A DNA stretch of 64,000 nucleotides from Siphonodentalium dalli (GCA_032622095.1 CP136061.1:212816373-212880372); one strand, 5' to 3'; numbered from the stretch's first letter, positions 18,620 through 30,589 are shown. Program-made: numbers and translations. Notes: generated by a model from the letters alone, not told the origin.

Positions 18620-19726
18620 ACTTTATAGAATCGAAAACGGCTGGCTCGATTGAGTTCAAACTTCCCATCTAAGGGTAAAAATCCACGAACACCGTAGTTG
18701 TCGCGTTTTGGAGAAGCTCAGAGCACCGTTTCTCCCTTCCCAAATCACCGCAATCGGCACCGCGGTGGTTAATCAAGTCATAATTTAATGAGCGTTTGTT
18801 TTTGACGCATCGCTATAAAGAGCGTCTGTTTACCATTCAACGTTATTAGCATCTGCAGAGAGATATACGGGAACAATAATTTTGAGTGGTTTCCTATGCG
18901 GGGAGATTTATTGGATGCCATAGTACTCTTACAACATCATTGTTATAGTATGTATGACACTTAGGTCAGGGCTTAGGGGGGGGGGGGGTAGTTAGTGTGG
19001 ATATAGGCATAATGCTTCTCAGAAATCCCGGTTACAAACCAACACTCACAATTTCGTATTTACGCAAACGCAACGTGCAGAGAGATATACGGGAACAAGT
19101 GCTTTCCTATTTTTAGAACGGAACACATGATACCAAACAAAATTACGTCGCCTTGGTGCTGGGGTTAACGACGGGATTAATTGACTGTCCGCTCTTTGCG
19201 AGGATGGGGTTCACGACGGGAATAACTTTGCGGGGACTATTGACCATCTCGTAAGGGTGGACAACCTCTGTCAGGGGCTGCTCAATGGCCACGAGCAGGT
19301 TAAAAAAAATCATACCTCTTCTGGGTCTGGGCGTGTATAGACATGAGCGTGTTGTGTTCCTAAGAACGCGGAGCGTGTTGTGTTCCTAAGAACGCGGATC
19401 GGGTAAGTTTTTCCGCCCTAGGTGAGCTCGTATATAATTGTAAAAACACACGGGGATCGTCGACGTCGCATTGTGTGAAACATTATTATGTCTGTCGTTC
19501 CTAGGAACGGGGGAATTTTTCATCGGGTCAGTCTTAACCTTCAAACGGGTACCCACAAATTATATATTGTGACCCCGACATGACCTTGACCTTGAAAATG
19601 ATCAATTCAAGGTCAAATCGGGTAAAATATTGAAATACCCAATATTAACTCATTGAAAAACACAAACACAACATAAAACATTGTCATGTTTCTGACCAAG
19701 CACGCCAGTGGCGGGCTAACCTGCTA
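18545..19726 (+). mobile_element. Helitron-like unit 8
   Basis: Begins with a long (TA)n run (about 18546-18610), then the GAATCGAAAACGGCTGG phrase shared with units 1 and 9 to 12. Ends with the CGCC-AGT-GGCG hairpin and CTAT, a variant terminus. Includes a poly-G run (about 18967) and a 28-bp tandem duplication GTTGTGTTCCTAAGAACGCG at about 19350-19400. Confidence 0.55.
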
Positions 19727-19732
19727 TTTTAT

Positions 19733-21422
19733 TCTATCTACTATATAATTTGAGACTTCCGTATATATATGAGTATGTGGGTACTTCATGGAATCGAAAA
19801 CGGTTGGACAGATTGAGCTCAAATTTTTGGAGAAGCTCAGAGCACCGTTTCTCCCTTCCCAATCATCAAAATCACCGCAATCGGCACTTCGGGGTTAATA
19901 GCGTTGATAATAAAGAGCGTTCGTTTTCCGCAGTGTCTATATAAAGAGCGTCGTTTTCGCTATCTACTTATCTGTATGACGGGAGTCTGTAGCCTGTCGC
20001 TCGAAATATTATGCAGAGAGATTTCACGACTCGAAATATTATGCAGAGAGATTTCACGACATTAGGACGGGTACGACAGACTCGAATTCAATGCAATGTT
20101 ATCGTAGAGAAATTTCACGACGGGAAGTGTTTGTTTTCAATTCAATGCAATGTCAGAGAGATTTCACGACATTAGGACGGGTACGGGCAGGTTTAAAAAA
20201 AAGGAAAACAAAGAATGCGTTGTCTGTCGTTCCTAGGAAGGGGGGATTTCTACGGGTAAATATTTCCGCTAGAAATAAAAAATTTAATTAAAACAATAAA
20301 ATAACAATTCAGAAAAAAAATACATTAAATTTTTAAAAGATTAAATTCATATTAAAAAATAAAAAATAAAAATAAATAAAAACAAAATAATTAAAAAAAT
20401 GTCATGTTTCTGACGAAATTTGGTACAAATGCAAAATTTCGTATGTAAGTGTAAAATCCCACCGACACCGCCGTGGTCGCGTTTTGGAGAAGATCAGAGC
20501 ACCCGTTCTCCAATCTCAGTCACAAAAAAACGGCACTGCGGTGGTTAATCAAGTGATCATTTAATGAGAGTTTGTTTTTGACGCATCGCTATAAAGAGCG
20601 TTTGTTTACCATTCAACGTTATTAGTATCTGCAGAGAGATATACGGGATTTTGAGTGGTTTCCTATTCGGGGAGATTTATTGGATGCCATAGTACTCTCA
20701 CAACATTTCTGCAATATAATTGCCTCAAAGTGTTCAGCATCATTGTTATTGTATGTATGACACTTAGGTCAGGGCTTAGGGGAGTAGTTAGTGTGGATAC
20801 TTCTCAGAAATCCCGGTTACAAACCAACACTCACAATTTCGTCTTTTGCATCAGATACCAACACCTCGACCGATCGGGACGAAACTTGGTACGTGTGTGT
20901 AGTTTGACCAGGTGGTCATCGTTGTCGTATTGGCGAGCCCGTGCGACGCCCGTGCAGCGCATGCGCAGACGAGATCTCGGAAACGGGTGGAGCTATCGAC
21001 TTGAAATGTGGTATGTGAATGTATCTTGCCCCGGATACGAATTTTATCGGGTCGCCGAACCCGTGCGACGCCAGCTTCGCGCATGCGCAGACCAGATCAC
21101 GGAAACGGGTGGAGCTATCGACTTGAAATTTGGTATGTGAATGTATCTTGCCCCGGATATGAATTTTATCGGGTCGCCGAGTCCGTGCGACGCCAGCTTC
21201 GCGCATGCGCAGACGAGATCTCGGAAACTATCGACTTGAAATTTGGTTTTTGAATAGCCCGGACAACGTCGGGCTCATCGTGTCTCCTCACGTTTTCAGT
21301 TCTGTATTCTGACCATTCAGTTCAATTGACGAATCAATCATTAAAACATTTAAAAAAAAAATAAAAAATTTAAACATGTCATGTTTCTGACGAACGCCGC
21401 CGGTGGCGGGCTAACATACTAG
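19733..21422 (+). mobile_element. Helitron-like unit 9, composite
   Basis: Starts TCTATCTACTATATAATTTG and ends CCGCC-GGT-GGCGG, GCTAACATA, CTAG (21419-21422). It contains short tandem copies of CAGAGAGATTTCACGAC (20010-20180) and an inserted block of 122-bp repeats with its own hairpin (about 20865-21280), so it is at least two elements nested. Confidence 0.6.
20870..21280 (+). repeat. 122-bp repeat block nested in unit 9
   Basis: Three units of the GGAGCTATCGACTTGAAAT repeat with GCGCATGCGC palindromes, closed by the CCCGGACAACGTCGGG hairpin and CTCATCG. CTAG is missing, replaced by TGTCTC. Confidence 0.8.
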
Positions 21423-22012
21423 TCTACTATATATTTTGAGACTTCCCTATATATATATATATGTGTGTGTCCTTTATAGACTCGAAAACGGCTCGACCGA
21501 TTGAGCCCAAACATGCTATCTAAGGGTAAAAAGCCACGAGAAGTGCCATCACACCGCTTCTGAGAACGTCCGAGCACTCCTTCACCATTCGCACTGCCAC
21601 CGTCGTTGGAATTGATGGGTTAATGATTAAGGAGCGTTCGTATCTGCGGTGTCGTTGTTAAATAGCGTTTATATACACGAGTATAAATACGGCTCAATTG
21701 ACCATCTCGGAAACTGGGAATATCGAGGCGAAATTTCCTACTTAGGGATTCCAAGGGACGGGGGAGATTGTCGTTGGGTCAGTTTGTCCGCCTGAGGTGA
21801 CCTTCACCTTGAAACGGGTACCCACAAATGACCTTGGGCGATATATCGGCCGTCAGCGGTGACATCGACGTGAAATTTGTTATGTATGGTCAACTCGGGT
21901 TGGGGAATATTTTTGTCGGGTTAGCCTGTACGGGGTTACCTTGAAAAACAAAAATTAATGCATCGACCAAAGCCATTGGACCAATCCTGCCAGTGGCGGG
22001 CTAATCTGCTAG
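21423..22012 (+). mobile_element. Helitron-like unit 10
   Basis: 590 bp. TCTACTATATATTTTGAGAC directly after CTAG; ends GCC-AGT-GGC hairpin, GCTAATCTG, CTAG (22009-22012). Nearly the same as unit 11 at both ends. Confidence 0.75.
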
Positions 22013-22401
22013 TCTACTATATATTTTGAGACTTCCCTATATATATATATGTGTGTGTGTCCTTTATAGACTCGAAAACGGCTCGACCGATTGAGCCCAA
22101 ACTTGCTATCTAAGGGTAAAAAGCCACGAGAAGTGTCATCACACCGCTTCTGAGAACGTCCGAGCACTCCTTCATCCTTCGCCCTGCCACCTTCACCTTG
22201 AAACGGGTACCCACAAATGACCTTGGGCGATATCTCGGTCGTCAGCGGTGACATCGACGTGAAATTTGTTATGTATGGTCAACTCGGGTTGGGGAATATT
22301 TTTGTCGGGTTAGCCTGTACGGGGTTGCCTTGAAAAACAAAAATTAATGGATCGACCAAAGCCATTGGACCAATCCCGCCAGTGGCGGGCTAATCTGCTA
22401 G
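22013..22401 (+). mobile_element. Helitron-like unit 11, internal-deletion derivative of unit 10
   Basis: 389 bp. Starts directly after CTAG of unit 10 with the same 5' sequence through GAGCACTCCTTCA, skips about 200 bp, and rejoins at ACCTTCACCTTGAAACGGGT through the same 3' end and CTAG (22398-22401). Confidence 0.78.
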
Positions 22402-23153
22402 TCTATACTATATATTTTGAGAACTCCGTATATATATATGTATATATGTGTGGGTGTGTGTATGTGTACTTCATGGAATCGAAAACGCGTGGACAGATTG
22501 AGCTCACATTTCGTATATAAGTGTAAAGTCCCACCGACACCGCCGTGGTCGCGTTTTGGAGAATCTCAGAGCACCCGTTCTCCAATCTCAGTCACAAAAA
22601 CGGCACTGCGATGGTTAATCTAGTGATAATTTAATGAGCGTTTGTTTTTGACGCATCGCTATAAAGAGCGTCTGTTTACCGTTCAACGTTATTAGTATCT
22701 GCAGAGAGATATACGGGATTTTGAGTGGTTTCCTATGCGGGGAGATTTATTGGATGCCATAGTACTCTTACAACATTTCTGCAATATAATTTGCTCAAAG
22801 TGTTCAGCATCACTTAGGTCAGGGCTTAGGGGGTAGTTAATGTGGATATTGGCATAATGCTTCTCAGAAATCCCGGCAGACGAGATCTCGGAAACGGGTG
22901 GACCTATCGACTTAAAATTTGGTACGTGAATGTATCTTGCCCCGGATACGAATTTTATCGTGTCGCCGAGTCCGTGCGACGCCAGCGTCGCGCATGCGCA
23001 GACCAGATCTCGGAAACGGGTGGAGCTATCGACTTGAAATTTGGTTTTTGAATAGCCCGGACAACGTTCGGGTTCATCATTAACTCATTGAAAAATAAAA
23101 AAATAAAATGCATGTTTCTGACGATTGCCGCCAGTGGCGGGCTAACCTGCTAG
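22402..23153 (+). mobile_element. Helitron-like unit 12
   Basis: TCTATACTATATATTTTGAG directly after CTAG; ends CCGCC-AGT-GGCGG, GCTAACCTG, CTAG (23150-23153). A 122-bp unit plus hairpin is inserted at 22875-23080. Confidence 0.7.
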
Positions 23154-23519
23154 TCTATATATAAAAGAGTAGGATCTGTCTGTCTGACCGGATTCTTCTC
23201 CCGGACTGCTGTTCCGATTTCAACCAAATTTGGCGTGGTCACTCGGGGTACCCTGGCGGAGGTTACAATGGCGTTAGTTTTTAAATATTTTTATTTAAAA
23301 ATTTCTAATTAAATAAATAACAAAAAAACAAATACGCTCACCATGGGACTATTTCAGCACGAGATGTACGCTCTTTATATGTGTGCTTTCACTGTGGCCT
23401 GTGCCATCCAACGTAGTAACGGGTATAAGTCCACTATGGACTTATTCCAGAACCAAATAAGTCCAATATAAACCAATGTCAATAGTTAGGTCCAATATGA
23501 TATACATATAACATATTAT
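23154..23519 (+). mobile_element. Helitron-like 5' portion of a second type
   Basis: TCTATATATAAAAGAGTAGG directly after CTAG. The same AAGAGTAGGAT phrase recurs just after the last CTAG (about 25070). No clear 3' end was found. Confidence 0.4.
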
Positions 23520-24205
23520 CTCTTCTATATATTTTGAGAACTCCTTGTATTCGAGAGATAGCCCACACCCTCCGGACCTCAATGATATGATCGTGAATGA
23601 GTATTGATATACCCCACTAAACTTTGACAAACACCAGTAATGGTGTGTAGATCATTTACATATCTCTCCTATATATTTTGATACAATCTATCTAATTTAC
23701 ATATCTCTCTTATATATTTATGTTTGTGTGTGTGTTGTACTTCATACAAATCTACGATTCTCGACCGATCGGGACGAAACTTGGTACGTGTGTGTAGTTT
23801 GACCAGGCGGTGGTCGTTGTCGTATTGGCGAGCCCGTGCGACGCCCGTGCAGCGCATGCGCAGACGAGATCTCGGAAACGGGTGGAGCTATCGACTTGAA
23901 ATTTGTTATGTGAATGTATCTTGCGCCGGGTACAAATTTTATCGGGTCGCCGAGCCCGTGCGACGCCCGTGCAGCGCATGCGCAGACGAGATCTCGGAAA
24001 CGGGTGGAGCTATCGACTTGAAATTTGGCATGTGAATGTATCTTGCGCCGGGTACAAATTTTCATGCGCAGACCAGATCTCGGAAACTGGTGGAGCTACC
24101 GGATACAATTTTTTCTTATTGAAACGCGTGGAGCTAAAAATTAAAAAAATATATATAAAAATGTCATGTTTCGGACAAGCCGCCGGTGGCGGGCTAACCT
24201 GCTAG
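23520..24205 (+). mobile_element. Helitron-like composite with several 5' ends
   Basis: TATATATTTTG-type starts occur at about 23522, 23667 and 23708. The last continues into 122-bp repeats (23760-24090) and ends CCGCC-GGT-GGCGG, GCTAACCTG, CTAG (24202-24205). Confidence 0.55.
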
Positions 24206-24207
24206 TA

Positions 24208-25052
24208 TCTATTATATATTTTGGAAGATCTGTCTGTGTGTGTCTGTGTGTGTGTTCGCGATGAACTCGAAAACGGCCGACCCGATTTCGATGAAACTTG
24301 GTATGTGGGGGTATTTTCGGCCGGGAAGGGACATGGCCATATTAATTTGCCCATGCGACGTGACCTTGACCTTGAAATCGGGTAATTTCAAGGTCAAACA
24401 CCCGAATATCAAGGGATTTCGATCAAACTTGGTATGTGGGGATACATTCGGCCGGGGAGTGGCATAGGCTTATTAATTTGCCCGTGCGACGTGACCTTGA
24501 CCTTGAAATCGGGTCATTTCAAGGTCAAACGCCCGAATATCACGGGATTTCGATTAAACTTGGTATGTGGGGGTACCTTCCGCCGGGGAGTGGCATAAAC
24601 CTATTAATTTGCCCGTGCGACGTGACATTGACCTTGAAATCGGGTCATTTCAAGTTCAAACGCCCGAATATCACGGGATTTCGACGAAACTTGGTATGTG
24701 GGGGTACTTTCGTATGGGGAGTCTCATAAGCCTATTCATTTGCCCGTGCGACGTGACCTTGACCTTGAAATCGGGTCAATTCAAGGTCAAATCGCGAATT
24801 TTTATGGGATTTCGACGAAATTTGATATGTAGGGTTACTTTTGTCCACTGATGTGTATTGGACGGGCCGAGTCGTGACTCCGACCTCACATTGACCTTCA
24901 AAATGATCAATTCAAGGTCAAATCGGTTACAACCGGATGGATTTCGACGGGCACGTTTGTCGGGTACTTTTGTCCTGGCAGTGTTTTTGACCTTGACCTT
25001 CAAAATGGACAATTCAAGGTCAAAGCCCGGACGAAGTCGGGTCACCTTCTAG
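24208..25052 (+). mobile_element. Helitron-like last unit
   Basis: TCTATTATATATTTTGGAAG at 24208, body made of the 131-bp repeat, 3' hairpin CCCGGACGAAGTCGGG, TCACCTT, CTAG (25049-25052), followed by T. Shares both termini with unit 7. Confidence 0.72.
24270..25020 (+). repeat. 131-bp tandem repeat with nuclear-receptor half-sites
   Basis: GGTATGTGGGG recurs at 24300, 24431, 24562 and 24693, a strict 131-bp period, decaying after about 24800. Most units hold TGACCTTGACCTTGA and, about 12 nt later, TTTCAAGGTCAAA, that is, TCAAGGTCA extended half-sites on both strands. Confidence 0.88.
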
Positions 25053-25464
25053 TATATATATATATACATAAGAGTAGGATATGTATGTCATGTGAGCGAA
25101 GCTCACACCTGTAGGGGACACAGGCCTATTTGTGGAGGGGGACCGCAGGCCCATCGGACGCTGAATAAAGGCTCCCGAAGGGAGACTGTTTCAACTATAG
25201 TATTCAATATAAGACTATACATAGCAACATATTTAGCGACCTATTTTGATCCCCGAATTCTGACCGGGATGTAAACAAAATTAGCTTCGATATGGCATGA
25301 TTCTAAAACGGGATCAACCACATTCCGCAGATGTTCGCGTCCTTCGTAATACATAGGTGAGTTGAAAATACCACACTATTTTGTAACAAAGCTCATAACT
25401 CTTGTCAAGAAGAAACTGTCGACCGGACGCGTGTAGTATGGAGATAATAAATAGTTTACAACAT
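25053..25464. other. Spacer with short hairpins
   Basis: Contains GTGAGCGAAGCTCAC (about 25092-25106) and CTCCCGAAGGGAG (about 25173), small perfect hairpins in a GC-rich patch. No gene seen. Confidence 0.4.
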
Positions 25465-25672
25465 GTATATATTTTTGAATGTTTATAAAGTTTAAACGTA
25501 ATGTTTTTTCCTCAATTCGCTCAGATTATAGCCAAAGGCCGTGACAATGAAAACTTTAGAAAAAAATAACGGTAAATTTTCTTAACAGCGTCAGTTTACC
25601 CTACCAGCAGCATATCAATTCAGTAGGACACACCAGCATCATAACACATTGGCAGGACCACTTAACCATGGG
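25465..25672. repeat. Half copy of foldback MITE family A
   Basis: Matches the right arm of 26454-26929 and 59062-59590 (TTTTTGAATGTTT, then CTTTAGAAAAAAATAACGGT, then CAGCATCATAACACATT, then a CCACTTAACCATGG end). The left arm is absent. Confidence 0.65.
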
Positions 25673-26453
25673 CGATGTTTCTCCTACTAAACAGGCCCTG
25701 GGTTATTATTCTTACCATGCTTAATATAATGACTGAAGTTTACGCATTAAATTTGGGTATCGCAATGCAGGTGAAACTAATTAGTGCACAGTTGAGTACA
25801 CCTGCGCCATTTCGTCTTAATTAGCTGGGTTAAAGTCACCTATAACGTGGTATGGATTTCAAAAGTATGCTACTTATATCGAAAACAGATGCAAACTAAT
25901 GTATATTGTGATATCAGGTTTGGAAAATTATAATAAGATCATCTAACCCTTAACTTACAGGCCGGGTTTACTCCACTATTTTAACGATGGATTATCTCTT
26001 CATATATCAATTTTGAAATAGTTTCGTGAGTATAAAATAATAAATATGAACTGAAACCCATGTCCGGAAACGCTTTTATCAATTAATATTGATTTTATTT
26101 CGAATATTTTATTATAAAATGAGATGATTAAATGGGACATTTTATTGTTCTATTTTTAGGTGATATCATATAGCGATAGAGATCATTATGGTTTTCCCAT
26201 AGTTACGCCCCAAACGTCAAAGTCCCAGATTGAAAATGTTTGCATTGTTTATTACATAGTTATAAGCGATAATGAGTCTAATTAAAGTTTATTTCTGAAA
26301 AAAAAATTACACCATAACATTTCTGGTCTCTATTAACAGTAACAACTACACGTTTTAGACCAGAAAATATTCGAAATGTAATCAATCGATAGAAGCATTT
26401 CCGTACAGGGGTCGCGATGTCAGACACCTTTCGCATAATGAAGTCGACATATA
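25673..26453. other. No feature seen
   Basis: AT-rich sequence with no coding frame or clear repeat recognised. Confidence 0.4.
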
Positions 26454-26929
26454 CACCCCTGGTCAAGTTGTCCTGCCAACGTGCTATGATGCGGTTGGGT
26501 CCTGCTGAGTTGCTATGATGCTTTAGGGCAAATTGATGCTTTTAACAAAAAGTACCGTTATATTTTTTTAATTTGTCTTTTTCGCGGTGTTCCGATAATT
26601 TGAACATATCCTGGAAAAGCCATTATGCATATCAAACATTCAAAAACATATTTATTGCGAAATAATTTTAATGCTGGCTGTATTAGATGTTGAAAATCGA
26701 CTATAATCAGGATGGTTATTCACGTCGTTTTAGAAACACCAGCGCAGAAATTGATTTATTTTTCAAAAATAAATGTTCTTGAATGTTTCATACACACACT
26801 GTTTTTTGTCCAAACACCGCGAAAATGACAACTTTATAAAAAACAATAACGGCATCAGTTTTCCCTACCCACATCATAGCAATTCAGCAGGACCACCAGC
26901 ATCATAGCATATTAGCAGGACCAGGGGTG
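26454..26929. mobile_element. Foldback MITE, family A, copy 1
   Basis: Ends CACCCCTGGTC / GACCAGGGGTG. The arms continue as a long imperfect inverted repeat (GTGCTATGATGC.. against ..GCATCATAGCA), including the internal CTTTTTCGCGGTGTT / CAAACACCGCGAAAATGAC pair, so nearly the whole element can fold on itself. No transposase. Confidence 0.8.
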
Positions 26930-27144
26930 GTATAATTATTACGAATAGCTATGTGTAGACGTAATTTTTTCAGACGTTCCAAAAATCTTTTCGCAGAATT
27001 GACTACGAGTCCGTTTGTGAGACAAGGGGATTGTGGTTTTGCGTGTCGTGATTTTTGAAGTTTGCAATTTCTATTGTTTGTGGACAGAGACCGTCCGTTT
27101 GACGACATTTTTCTGGGCCACAAATAATTGCACATCTCGAGAAA

Positions 27145-27985
27145 TAACAAACTTCAAAAATCGATATCTGATCACTCTGAGCTTTGATGGGTGGGTTCCT
27201 CGACTCGAATCAAATATGTTTTACCCCCCCCCCCCCCCCGAAGCCAAATAAATAGTAATTTAGGAGCGTCTGATCGGATTTAGTACCTTTAAACAAGTTT
27301 TTTAGTTGAAAATGATTCCATGGGTTTTCTGCATCCAATACAGACAATATATACATTAAAAAGCACTATGTTTTACTATTGAGCTGATGAAGCGTATGAA
27401 GCGCAACCCCACGGATGGAGTGTTGCGGAGTGTCTCAACCCCAAACTTTGGTCAAATTGTTCAACAGTTGGACATTTGATCTTCCAACTATTTATTACTG
27501 GGGGATTTGTTGTTTTTATGTCAACATTTGCATATTTTCCTACATTTTATCACAATTTTGGAATGAAATGGCCATCAGTTGGACAATTTAGGGGGTGTCA
27601 TGGATGGTCGGTCGGGTGTGTTATGGTCACTCGCCCGTTCCCTGTCAAAGACTGCTATTTAATTTAAGAAAAACAAATCGGTGTCAATTTGCCTGGAGTT
27701 AAACCACTGGATGTTAGGATTTGGCAATTTGCAGGTTCATATCTCACAATTTTCTCATGACTCCTGGCTAGAGCAGGCAACATAACTATACTGATCCATT
27801 CGGAATAAGCTACCACCCAGGCTTGTGGGGGAACAATTTGGGGAAAAACAAAATCCTAGGGGGAGGGGTGCACGTCAAATTACGCATACGCGCGAGTTGG
27901 GTGGTGTAGTTCAACGGAGGGGGTGATGTTGCAACTTCCCAGGTGTATACCCCAACGGGGTCCCTCTAGCCACGTAAAAAAAACA
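27145..27985 (+). repeat. Dispersed repeat, copy B
   Basis: Same-orientation diverged match to 395-905. Carries a 16-bp poly-C run at about 27224. No coding frame. Confidence 0.6.
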
Positions 27986-28059
27986 CTTCAACAGTTGACA
28001 ATTTCGTGCCTAACACACCACCATGTTGTGACCTATTCCTAGCACCCCTCCGTGTAGTG

Positions 28060-28135
28060 ACCTATATGGGAGACTCGCATATATAAGAGAATGCATTGCC
28101 ACAAGGTTCAGGAAGCTCCAGTCATGAAAGGGTTT
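28060..28135. mobile_element. Partial piggyBac-like MITE end
   Basis: GACTCGCATATATAAGAGAA, TGCATTG, then CTCCAGTCATGAAAGGGTTT match the right end of 32523-32756. Left end not found. Confidence 0.5.
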
Positions 28136-28216
28136 ACATGGATATATTTACATACACCTGATATCTCTTCCGATTTCCCCATAGCGTTACGGTAGACACG
28201 CCCCCTTATTCAATGC

Positions 28217-28277
28217 GTTCATAAACCTGTGAACGTAACGTGACGTCACTTTCAATGTCGTTCATAGGTTTATGAAC
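28217..28277. repeat. 19-bp hairpin with a CRE palindrome in the loop
   Basis: Arms GTTCATAAACCTGTGAACG and CGTTCATAGGTTTATGAAC pair at 18 of 19 positions. The 23-nt loop contains GTGACGTCAC, a full CREB-type palindrome. Confidence 0.8.
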
Positions 28278-29900
28278 ACATTGGTCCCGGAAATCACCGG
28301 AGATTGTCGGACATTACCGACTGCTTGAGTATCTAGTCAGCCAATACGCCAAGGATTTGATAGCAAACAATATGTAATCGAGGTTCACGATTGGATGGCT
28401 AGTGGCATCTAATCGCGAGCACGGGTGGCACGAGAATGTTGGTTATCATATAATCCCATATCCCATAATATGTCAAATATAGCGAATTATCGAAATATGA
28501 AATACAACGAAAAAGCGAAATATGAAAATACAGCGAAATAGCACGAAAAATCGAAATAGGAAAGTACAGCGAAATAGGGCGAAATATAGAGCGAAATATA
28601 GAAATAGGAAATTATTTGTATAAACGAAATAACGGAGATATTTGAAAAAGTGTTTTGACGAAATAACGGACATATTTGGAGAAGTGTTTTAAAGAGCGTA
28701 AGTATATAAATATAAATAATAAACGGCGGATTCAACGTGGTCATGGGTTTTGACCGCGATAAAAAATCCCATGACCACATTGAAACCGCCGTTCATTTCT
28801 TATGTGGTGTAACGGTCTTATGGGTACTTAAAGTGATGTGAAACACTCCGGTAGGGTGATCAAATAGACATGGAGAACAATATTGCTCAAAGTAGTTATT
28901 TTTTACGAATATTAATCCAAATTGACAACACACACCGTCATTATTATATATTAATTAAGTGCAATGACTCTAGATGTCGAAATCGTTTGCGTTAGTTTAT
29001 CGCCGATTGTTGCGTCCCGAATTGAGGTGTAAATATTTATAATTGAGCGTAGTTCAGACGATGTTTTCTTTGGAGTGGTAATGGTCGATTCATTTGAAAT
29101 TTTCGGTGATCTTAGTAGAATGATACATTCTCCAGGTTGGCATAGCACATGGGTACTAACGTGTACGTTTATCGCACTCGAACAAGTCCATAATATGTCT
29201 TTAAAGGGATAGTACTCAGATGACCGGTGGTACGTCGATCGCAAGTTGCAAAACAGAGTTCAGTCCCCTCGCCACGCGATGTCCTCCGACTGCGTGACTT
29301 TAAGCACTGTCTGATTTGTTTACCTCCGGGTTGGGAAAACCCAAAAATTGTAACTTCCGCATTGTTACTTCGCAAGTTAACGACGTTTGTTGTGAGAAAT
29401 TCGCACCACAAAGACAGCATATATTGCAGAAATTATACTCGCAACGCTTATGTGATATGGAAATGCGACATTCCACGGTCAGTGTCCGTTTAATCGTACC
29501 GGTACTCAAGTAATCCTAGACAGTTGACAGCAGCCAGCAGGTTGAATTTGGAATGATCTGGAATGGAAGACGAGTCACAAACTAGTTTCCATTATTGGCA
29601 TGAACTGATCGATGAATACGTTGCAGTATATCGGCTGATGTCAACCCCATGCAGACTTGGAAGGTTGCGTAAGTTTGTGTCTTACTAAATTGTATGGGAA
29701 AGGGAGCCCAAATTCACATTTAAATATCAGGTCTGGGTAAACACCAATTGATCGAAATCCAATAAAACATGGCTGACACTGACATGCCGAGTCAGTACTG
29801 TCAGTAGCCGAGAGGTGCTCACTCCAATTCTTGAATATTTAAATGGTGTTTGTTTGAAGATTTTTAAACGTTTATTTATATTCTCATTCTCTCAAAAGAA
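28278..29900. other. Non-coding with low-complexity patch and a hairpin
   Basis: 28480-28680 is an irregular repeat of CGAAATA/GCGAAATA. 28727-28790 is a hairpin of about 30 bp (CAACGTGGTCATGGG paired with CCCATGACCACATTG). 28835-28925 resembles one arm of the inverted repeat at 57502. Open frames around 29170-29510 on both strands have no recognisable domain. Confidence 0.5.
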
Positions 29901-29929
29901 ATCCAAATGTTTTTAAGTAGTTACCAAGT

Positions 29930-30400
29930 TGAACGATATCATGGAACAGTTTAGTGTGACTCCCCTTATCTCAGATGCATCTAGGTGGTGTAAGACCAGT
30001 CTATATTAGATCAATTAGTCTAAATAAAGATCTATTGGTGGTTCACCCAGACCTGCATGTTTATTAATAATCGCATTGAATGTACCGAAGCTCAACAATC
30101 ATCTGCAGGTCTCGGTGAACCACTGGTTGATCTGTATAAAACTGATCAGTCTATCTTTATATTGAATATATTCAGTAAATAATTATTCCGTGTCTTTCAA
30201 CAGAAATTATAATTATCTCTTTTTAAGTATTGGATGTAATATAATTACCACTATAGAACAGTTCAGAGTGACTCGACTTATCCCCAATGCCTGCATATGA
30301 TGAATGACCAATCGGTCTATTCTATAGCGATTAGTCTAATAAAGGTCGATCATTGGTTCACCATATGACCTGTTCATTTGCACTTAAGTGCAAATTATTT
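29930..30400 (+). repeat. Duplicated element, two adjacent diverged copies
   Basis: AACAGTTTAGTGTGACTC..TTAGTCTAAATAAAG (from about 29942) and AACAGTTCAGAGTGACTC..TTAGTCTAATAAAGG (from about 30256) are tandem relatives about 310 bp apart. The first copy also folds back on itself (GGTGGTTCACC / GGTGAACCACTGG). Confidence 0.6.
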
Positions 30401-30589
30401 AAACAGCGTAAATCATTTGCACATTTAAAGTGCTATTAAAGGCATGTGAGGCCTTAGTTGTCGAAAATATTGATATTTGTTCTAACCACCGTAAACAGAA
30501 AAACATTAAAACGCATACAGTTTCGTTCATATATACCATGACCATCACGTAAACAGCATGTTATCATAAAGACCTACAATATTTTACCT

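Larger units (their letters stand above)
1265..25052 (+). mobile_element. Head-to-tail block of non-autonomous Helitron-type elements
   Basis: Successive units begin with TC (TCTA..TATATATTTTG[AG]) and end with a short GC-rich hairpin, about 6-10 nt, then CTAG. Two hairpin types recur: CCGCC-AGT-GGCGG, and CCCGGAC..GTCGGG. The first unit is preceded by A (1264) and the last CTAG (25049-25052) is followed by T, as expected for the A|T insertion preference of canonical Helitrons. Many junctions are direct CTAG|TC with no spacer, which fits rolling-circle concatemers or repeated end-to-end insertion. No Rep/helicase gene is seen, so all units are non-autonomous. The block is interrupted by the LTR element at 3808-16648. 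The Helitron assignment is inferred from terminal structure only. Confidence 0.72.

Noticed and set aside
24240-25045. Open frames through the 131-bp repeat
   Set aside because: By-products of the tandem repeat; both strands are open and no domain is present.
25092-25190. Series of small GC hairpins resembling bacterial terminators
   Set aside because: No bacterial context; likely part of a degraded Helitron-type element.
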